Source: Clostridia bacterium
Lineage (GTDB): Bacteria > Bacillota > Clostridia > Oscillospirales > CAG-272
Direction: 5' to 3'
DNA: 19,494 nucleotides
Assembly: GCA_017958705.1 (NCBI GenBank)
Contig: JAGDCE010000123.1
Span: 1-19,494, forward strand
The notes below the pieces were generated by a model. The model worked only from the letters and a program-made list of their open reading frames with translations, was not told the DNA's origin and did not search any database. Of this stretch, positions 15,629 through 19,494 are shown one piece after another (position 1 is the stretch's first letter; the number at the start of each line of letters is the position of its first letter). A program made the position numbers and the translations under genes.

Positions 15629-17104
15629 TTATTTGAGGAGCCTCTTGAGGTCTTTTTCAAGCGCTTTCTTCGCGCTCTTTATCCTCTTGGCGTAAGTCGA
15701 CGCGTAGGCGTCGGAGCCTTTAGCGAGCAGTTCGGTGAACGAACCGGCCATGTTGCCCCAGTTGAACATATGCGTCGAGCCGAGGTCGAACGTACGGGAC
15801 TGAAGGATTATCGTCAGCATGTCGTTCGATTCCGGGTCGCGGAAGTATTTGCCGGTCAGAGCCGTCTCGTAATACGCCGGAGTCAGCGTGTACATCGACT
15901 CGTAAGCCATCGCCTCAACGAACGGAGCGATCTTGTCGACCTTCTTGCAGGATACCGGAATAGAGAGCATCGCGGAAGTGGCGTGCACGAAGTGACCGTA
16001 GTTCTTTTGCTCGGAGTTGTATTTCGGGAACGGGATCAGACCGAAGTCTATCTGCATCTCACGCAGACGGAAGACGAGCTGCATGACCTCGCCGAGGAAC
16101 AGCGCGCGGCCTTCCTCGAATATCTTCTGAAGCTCAACGGCGCCGTAACCGTCGCGGTCGGCGGACCAGGTGAGCGTCTTATCCGTCCAGAGCTTGATGC
16201 TCTTGTCAAGCACGAGGTTTACGTATTCGGTCGCCTGTTCGGGGAAGTAGGGCATATCGTCGGCGTCTTTTTCGACGACTTTAAGACCCGCGGCATAGTA
16301 GAACGCGCCGAGAGACGAGTTGTGCGTCGCGAATCCGAAGCTGTCTATATCCCAGTCTACCTTGCCGTTGCCGTTTTCATCGCGCTTCGCCTGCGTCATC
16401 ATCTCGTACATCTTGTCGTAGGTCCACTGGTTGTTCCTTACGAGATCATACGGTGATTCGAGGTCGAGGTCGGTTATGAGTTTCTTGTTGAACATCATGA
16501 CCCACGTCGCGTCGTTGTCCATTATGGAAATGTCGCCCGTCGCGAAGAAGAGTTTGCCGCCGATCGAGCAGTTGGCGACGAGGTTCTGGTCCCACCAGGG
16601 GTTCTTCATGTCGAGTCCTTCAAGCGCGTTGAGGTCTCTCAGCAGATTCGCCTGAGCGAGGGCGAGAGTACCGCCGGTGTCGCACATCAGGACCTGATAA
16701 TCGTCAGCGCCGGAGTTTATCGACGTCTTGGCTTTGCCGGAGGTGTTGTTTTCAACTTCCTCGGCGATCACGCAGTGATATTTGTCCTGCAGCGTCATGT
16801 TCCTTCTGAACACGGCGGCTTTGATCGGGTCGTCGGAGTCTTCCTCCTCGAAAATATCCTGGCTCCTCCAGGCGGTGCCGTTAAAGCCTTCGCCGATGAC
16901 GAGGAACGTCACGGTCTCGCCGCCGAGATCGAGGCTCGTCGGTACGGGGTCGGGAAGTCTGTCTGTTTCGACAACTTCTTCGACCGTCGTCACGTCTTCG
17001 GTGTCGTCGGAGATGGCGGGATCGTTGTTGTCCGCGCATCCGACGGCGGCCGCGCATACGAGGACCATGAGAGCCGCCAGAAGCAATGCCGTAATCTTTT
17101 TCAT
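15629..17104 (-). CDS. Extracellular solute-binding lipoprotein, copy A
   Basis: A 491-residue lipoprotein resembling family 1 ABC solute-binding proteins, which catch sugars or similar nutrients at the cell surface. The signal peptide ends in AVGC with Cys23, followed by a short acidic/Thr linker. The body has the usual two-lobe pattern, with the segment DATWVMMFNKKLITDLDLES and an EF-hand-like calcium loop (Asp242, Asn244, Asn246, Gly247, Asp250). The C-terminus is unusually basic (many Lys/Arg in the last 25 residues). AAAGGA lies 9 nt before the ATG. A near copy lies just upstream (17261-18730). No permease or ATPase genes are visible, so it may supply a transporter encoded elsewhere or act as a surface binder. 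The sugar bound is unknown. Confidence 0.83.
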   Translation of the reverse strand: MKKITALLLAALMVLVCAAAVGCADNNDPAISDDTEDVTTVEEVVETDRLPDPVPTSLDLGGETVTFLVIGEGFNGTAWRSQDIFEEEDSDDPIKAAVFRRNMTLQDKYHCVIAEEVENNTSGKAKTSINSGADDYQVLMCDTGGTLALAQANLLRDLNALEGLDMKNPWWDQNLVANCSIGGKLFFATGDISIMDNDATWVMMFNKKLITDLDLESPYDLVRNNQWTYDKMYEMMTQAKRDENGNGKVDWDIDSFGFATHNSSLGAFYYAAGLKVVEKDADDMPYFPEQATEYVNLVLDKSIKLWTDKTLTWSADRDGYGAVELQKIFEEGRALFLGEVMQLVFRLREMQIDFGLIPFPKYNSEQKNYGHFVHATSAMLSIPVSCKKVDKIAPFVEAMAYESMYTLTPAYYETALTGKYFRDPESNDMLTIILQSRTFDLGSTHMFNWGNMAGSFTELLAKGSDAYASTYAKRIKSAKKALEKDLKRLLK

Positions 17105-17119
17105 CTGTACTGTTCCTTT

Positions 17120-17129
17120 CGATAGATCG
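17120..17129 (-). promoter_or_regulatory. CGAT-2-ATCG inverted repeat, copy A leader
   Basis: CGATAGATCG on the plus strand, an inverted repeat with a 2-nt centre, lies just upstream of the ribosome site AAAGGA. The same 10 bases recur in the copy B leader at 18749-18758, so it was either kept by selection or duplicated recently. Confidence 0.4.
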
Positions 17130-17131
17130 TT

Positions 17132-17147
17132 TAAGACGTACGTCTTA
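17132..17147 (-). promoter_or_regulatory. Leader palindrome, copy A (operator or RNA hairpin)
   Basis: TAAGACGTACGTCTTA is a perfect 16-bp palindrome. It starts about 10 nt downstream of the -10 box, so it lies at the very start of the transcript. It corresponds to GAAGACGCACGTCTTC at 18761-18776 in the duplicated gene. There the outer pair has changed from T-A to G-C, keeping the symmetry. A repressor operator and a 5' RNA hairpin are both possible. Confidence 0.6.
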
Positions 17148-17157
17148 TATCAGCAGT

Positions 17158-17186
17158 ATTATATAATAAAATTTCGTGTAAGTCAA
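17158..17186 (-). promoter_or_regulatory. Sigma-A promoter for solute-binding copy A
   Basis: On the minus strand TTGACT (17186-17181) and TATAAT (17163-17158) are separated by 17 nt. The spacer is A/T rich near the -10. The matching promoter of copy B has the same hexamers and spacing. Confidence 0.85.
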
Positions 17187-17227
17187 GACTTTTTTTTAAT
17201 TTTCACCAAAAGCGTAAATAACTCAAT

Positions 17228-17253
17228 AAAAAAAGCGCCCCGCGGGGCGCTTT
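17228..17253 (-). terminator. Intrinsic terminator after solute-binding copy B
   Basis: AAAGCGCCCCG at 17232-17242 and CGGGGCGCTTT at 17243-17253 form a perfect 22-bp palindrome. Read on the minus strand it ends in an unbroken run of seven T's (17234-17228). It follows the copy B stop by 7 nt, so copies A and B are transcribed separately. Confidence 0.92.
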
Positions 17254-17260
17254 ATTGCGT

Positions 17261-18730
17261 TTACTTCAGGAGTTTGGCGAGGCTCTTGTCAAGCGCTTTC
17301 TTCGCGCTCTTTATCTTCTTCGCGTAAGTTGAAGCGTAGGAGGCGGAGCCTTTGGAAAGAAGATCCGTGAACACGGAGCCGAGCGAGCCCCAGTTAAACA
17401 TGTGGATCGAGCCGAGGTCGAACGTGCGGGACTGAAGGATTATAGTCAGCATGTCGTTCGATTCGGGGTCGCGGAAGTACTTGCCGGTCAGCGCCGTCTC
17501 ATAGTACGCCGGAGTCAGCGTGTACATCGACTCGTAAGCCATCGCCTCGACGAACGGAGCGATCTTGTCTATGTTCTTGCAGGATACGGGGATCGAGAGC
17601 ATGGCCGACGTGCTGTGCACGAAGTGGCCGTAGTTCTTCTGCTCGGAGTTGTATTTCGGGAACGGGATCAGACCGAAGTCTATGTTCATCTCGCGCAGAC
17701 GGAAGACGAGCTGCATGACTTCACCGAGGAACAGGCTGCGCCCCTCCTCGAATATGCTCTGAAGCGTCGGCATATCGTAGCCTTCGCGGTCGGCCGATGA
17801 CGTAAGAGTTTTGTCCGACCACATCTTTATGCTCTTTTCAAGCACGAGGTTGACGTATTCCGAGTTCTGCTCCGGGAAGTACGGGATGTCGTCGGCGTCT
17901 TTTTCGACAACTTTAAGACCCGCGGCGTAGTAGAACGCGCCGAGCGATGAGTTGTGAGTCACGAATCCGAATATATCCGTATCGATATCAACCTTGCCGT
18001 TGCCGTTCGCGTCGAGCTTCGCCGCATTCATCATCTCGTACATCTTGTCGTACGTCCACTGATTGTTCCTTACGAGATCATACGGGGATTCGAGGTCGAG
18101 GTCCGTGATGAGCTTCTTGTTGAACATCATGACCCACGTCGCGTCGTTGTCCATTATGGAGATATCGCCCGTCGCAAAATAGAGCCTGCCGCCGATCGAA
18201 CAGTTGGTGACGAGGTTCTGATCCCACCACGGGTTCCTGAGATCTATGCCTTCCGTGGCGGAGAGGTCTCTCAGCAGATTAGACTGCGCCAGACCGAGCG
18301 TCTCGCCCGTGTCGCACATGAGGACCTGATATTCGTCGGTGTTCGCGTTTATCGCTCTTTTCGCGTCGGAGCCGGGGCTGCTCGAGCCGTACTGAGCTAT
18401 GACGCAGTGATATTTGTCCTGAAGCGTCATGTTCCGTTTGAATACCGCGGATTTGATCGGGTCGTCGGAGTCTTCCTCTTCAAATATGTCCTGACTTTCC
18501 CACTCGTTGTAGCTGCTTCCTCTGACGAGGAACGTCACCGTCTCGCCGCCGAGATCGAGACTCGTCGGTACGGGATCGGGAAGTCTTTCGGTCGTAGCAT
18601 CGGTGCCTGCGGTCGTTATGTCTTCTGTGTCGTCGGACACGGCGGGATCTTTGTTTTCCGCGCACCCGGCGGCCGCCGCGCATACGAGGAGCATCAGAAC
18701 GGCCAGAAGCAATGCTGTGATTTTTTTCAT
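17261..18730 (-). CDS. Extracellular solute-binding lipoprotein, copy B
   Basis: A 489-residue near-copy of the product of 15629-17104, with long identical stretches in the middle and C-terminal lobes and the most change in the 50 residues after the linker. The lipobox is AAGC with Cys23. The start is the ATG at 18730, because only there does a signal peptide begin; the reading frame is open further upstream to 18952, but that stretch spans the promoter and leader. AAAGGA lies 12 nt before the ATG, longer than in copy A. The acidic linker carries an extra Ala/Gly/Thr segment. The duplication includes the promoter and leader. As with copy A, no permease genes are nearby and the substrate is unknown. 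Confidence 0.83.
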   Translation of the reverse strand: MKKITALLLAVLMLLVCAAAAGCAENKDPAVSDDTEDITTAGTDATTERLPDPVPTSLDLGGETVTFLVRGSSYNEWESQDIFEEEDSDDPIKSAVFKRNMTLQDKYHCVIAQYGSSSPGSDAKRAINANTDEYQVLMCDTGETLGLAQSNLLRDLSATEGIDLRNPWWDQNLVTNCSIGGRLYFATGDISIMDNDATWVMMFNKKLITDLDLESPYDLVRNNQWTYDKMYEMMNAAKLDANGNGKVDIDTDIFGFVTHNSSLGAFYYAAGLKVVEKDADDIPYFPEQNSEYVNLVLEKSIKMWSDKTLTSSADREGYDMPTLQSIFEEGRSLFLGEVMQLVFRLREMNIDFGLIPFPKYNSEQKNYGHFVHSTSAMLSIPVSCKNIDKIAPFVEAMAYESMYTLTPAYYETALTGKYFRDPESNDMLTIILQSRTFDLGSIHMFNWGSLGSVFTDLLSKGSASYASTYAKKIKSAKKALDKSLAKLLK

Positions 18731-18748
18731 CTGATGATATGTTCCTTT

Positions 18749-18758
18749 CGATAGATCG
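18749..18758 (-). promoter_or_regulatory. CGAT-2-ATCG inverted repeat, copy B leader
   Basis: CGATAGATCG again, between the leader palindrome and the ribosome site, identical to 17120-17129. Confidence 0.4.
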
Positions 18759-18760
18759 TT

Positions 18761-18776
18761 GAAGACGCACGTCTTC
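18761..18776 (-). promoter_or_regulatory. Leader palindrome, copy B (operator or RNA hairpin)
   Basis: GAAGACGCACGTCTTC: seven-base arms around a 2-nt centre, 11 nt downstream of the -10. Compared with copy A the outermost pair is G-C instead of T-A, so the inverted repeat is kept although its sequence changed. Confidence 0.6.
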
Positions 18777-18787
18777 TTCATGATGTT

Positions 18788-18816
18788 ATTATATAATAAA
18801 TTTTGCGTTAAGTCAA
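18788..18816 (-). promoter_or_regulatory. Sigma-A promoter for solute-binding copy B
   Basis: On the minus strand TTGACT (18816-18811) and TATAAT (18793-18788) with a 17-nt spacer, matching copy A. Confidence 0.85.
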
Positions 18817-18945
18817 GATGTTTGTGTGATTTTAAATCATTTTCCTTCACCGGATACCGATTTTTATGAATAATACCGATAAATCCCGATTCGTTGCACC
18901 GTTTTACGGTCACAGTGGTCCGCACGTCAAATTCAATAAAAAAAC
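18817..18945. other. AT-rich divergent intergenic stretch
   Basis: This lies between the minus-strand promoter of copy B and the plus-strand promoter at 18946. No gene, clear inverted repeat or third promoter was seen. Confidence 0.5.
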
Positions 18946-18974
18946 TTGACAAATGCGCGCGCTGGTGTTATAAT
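18946..18974 (+). promoter_or_regulatory. Perfect consensus promoter with extended -10
   Basis: TTGACA at 18946-18951, TATAAT at 18969-18974, 17-nt spacer, and a TG one base before the -10 (TGTTATAAT). Transcription would start near 18981. That leaves a leader of about 150 nt before the lipoprotein start, far longer than the leaders of the other genes in the window. Confidence 0.9.
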
Positions 18975-19049
18975 CGTATCAACCGCTCGGGTATATTGCC
19001 GCAGACCTCATTTGTTTGCTCATTCCGGAATATCAGGCGACCGGCGCGG

Positions 19050-19081
19050 CGTGCCTGTCCGACAGGAACTCCACGCGCCGT
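19050..19081 (+). promoter_or_regulatory. Structured leader hairpin upstream of the last lipoprotein
   Basis: In the long leader, CGGC and GCGTG (split by a 3-nt bulge) pair with CACGC and GCCG near 19074-19082. Inside them CCTGT CCG ACAGG forms a second 5-bp hairpin. It matches no riboswitch class I recognise, and no T run follows, so it does not look like a terminator. Boundaries are approximate. Confidence 0.4.
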
Positions 19082-19134
19082 ATTTTGCTCTGAGCGTATA
19101 TGATCAGAACAAACAATTATCAAGGAGGCTTTCA

Positions 19135-19494
19135 ATGAGAAAAATACTTACCATCGTGCTTATACTTTCGATGCTCGTCGGCATCGCCGCCTGCAAGGGC
19201 AATAACTCCGGCGGCACCGGCGCCGTCACGACGGATGCCGGCAGCGTTGACAGCGGCGCGTCCGGCAGCGGTTCCGGAAACGGCACGACCGCGCAGAGCG
19301 GAGGCGACGCCGAGCCGGCAAAACTCACCGGCAAACTCAATCTCATCGATCTCGACGACAGAGATCCGTCCGTCCTTCGCGGCGTGACCATCAAAGGCAA
19401 CTGTGCCGGCACTGCGGATGGTTTCAACAACAGAGAGTCTTCCCTTACCGACGTCCGCTGTATTTTCGAGCTGAACGAATGGATCGAATTCTAC
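19135..19494 (+). CDS. Lipoprotein of unknown function (partial, runs off the window)
   Basis: The first 120 residues of a secreted lipoprotein. The signal peptide ends in IAAC with Cys20, followed by a Gly/Ser/Thr-rich linker to about residue 62. A folded part then begins with LTGKLNLIDLDDRDPSVLRG and ends at the window edge in NEWIEFY. AAGGAGG at 19122-19128 is 6 nt before the ATG at 19135, and a perfect extended promoter lies about 150 nt further up. The linker is Gly/Ser-rich, unlike the Thr/Asp linkers of the other lipoproteins here. The family is not recognisable from this fragment. Confidence 0.85.
   Translation, partial: MRKILTIVLILSMLVGIAACKGNNSGGTGAVTTDAGSVDSGASGSGSGNGTTAQSGGDAEPAKLTGKLNLIDLDDRDPSVLRGVTIKGNCAGTADGFNNRESSLTDVRCIFELNEWIEFY

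Larger units (their letters stand above)
15629..18816 (-). repeat. Tandem duplication of a promoter-leader-lipoprotein unit
   Basis: Two same-direction units, 15629-17186 and 17261-18816, share promoter hexamers and spacing, the leader palindromes, signal peptide, and most of the coding sequence. Near-identical DNA is easily seen at 16439-16520 versus 18064-18145. The terminators differ. The pair is long enough to allow recombination between copies. Confidence 0.85.

Noticed and set aside
17954..18754. Plus-strand open frame of 266 codons opposite solute-binding copy B
   Set aside because: A shadow of the real gene. A matching shadow lies opposite copy A, as expected from duplication of the true gene.
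18731..18952. N-terminal extension of solute-binding copy B by 74 residues
   Set aside because: The extension spans the promoter and the palindromic leader, and would bury the signal peptide. The ATG at 18730 gives a proper lipoprotein start, as in copy A.

Overview
The window looks like chromosomal DNA of a GC-rich member of the Clostridia (Bacillota), probably an uncultured gut lineage related to Oscillospiraceae. The reasons are the consensus sigma-A promoters with a 17-nt spacer, strong AAGGAGG-type ribosome sites, a SAM-I (S-box) riboswitch before metK, many lipoproteins with Thr/Asp-rich linkers, and the 23S - tRNA-Lys - 5S order. No phage, insertion sequence or CRISPR array is visible. 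The taxonomic call is inference.

Layout. (1) 1-625: the 3' end of a 23S rRNA, a tRNA-Lys, a spacer rich in small hairpins, a 5S rRNA and an intrinsic terminator. (2) 658-3741: two single genes, each with its own perfect consensus promoter: a secreted SGNH/sialate O-acetylesterase-like lipoprotein and a PlsC-like acyltransferase carrying a zinc ribbon. (3) 3738-12494: a transcription unit holding a COG2426-type membrane protein, then a SAM-I riboswitch with its terminator, then metK, recD2, comF and a large CotH-kinase lipoprotein. metK/recD2 and recD2/comF are coupled by ATGA overlaps. The lipoprotein ends in a seven-blade RCC1-like propeller. (4) 12601-15618: an ECF sigma factor overlapping by 11 nt a one-pass membrane protein with a large outer domain, probably its anti-sigma or sensor partner. 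A two-way terminator follows.

(5) 15629-18816, minus strand: two tandemly duplicated extracellular solute-binding lipoproteins. Each has its own consensus promoter and the same palindrome in its leader; the palindromes differ by a paired, symmetry-preserving change. No permease genes lie nearby. (6) 18946-19494: a divergent extended -10 promoter, a roughly 150-nt structured leader, and the start of another lipoprotein that runs off the window.

Taken together, much of the window encodes cell-surface functions: four lipoproteins, a possible surface kinase/propeller protein, a sugar esterase and a possible membrane-signal-to-sigma-factor relay. These flank a core unit for SAM synthesis, DNA repair and a competence-type protein that sits behind a SAM-responsive switch. 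Most promising for follow-up are the CotH-RCC1 fusion inside a SAM-controlled operon, the paired leader palindromes of the duplicated binding proteins, and the sigma/large-ectodomain pair.
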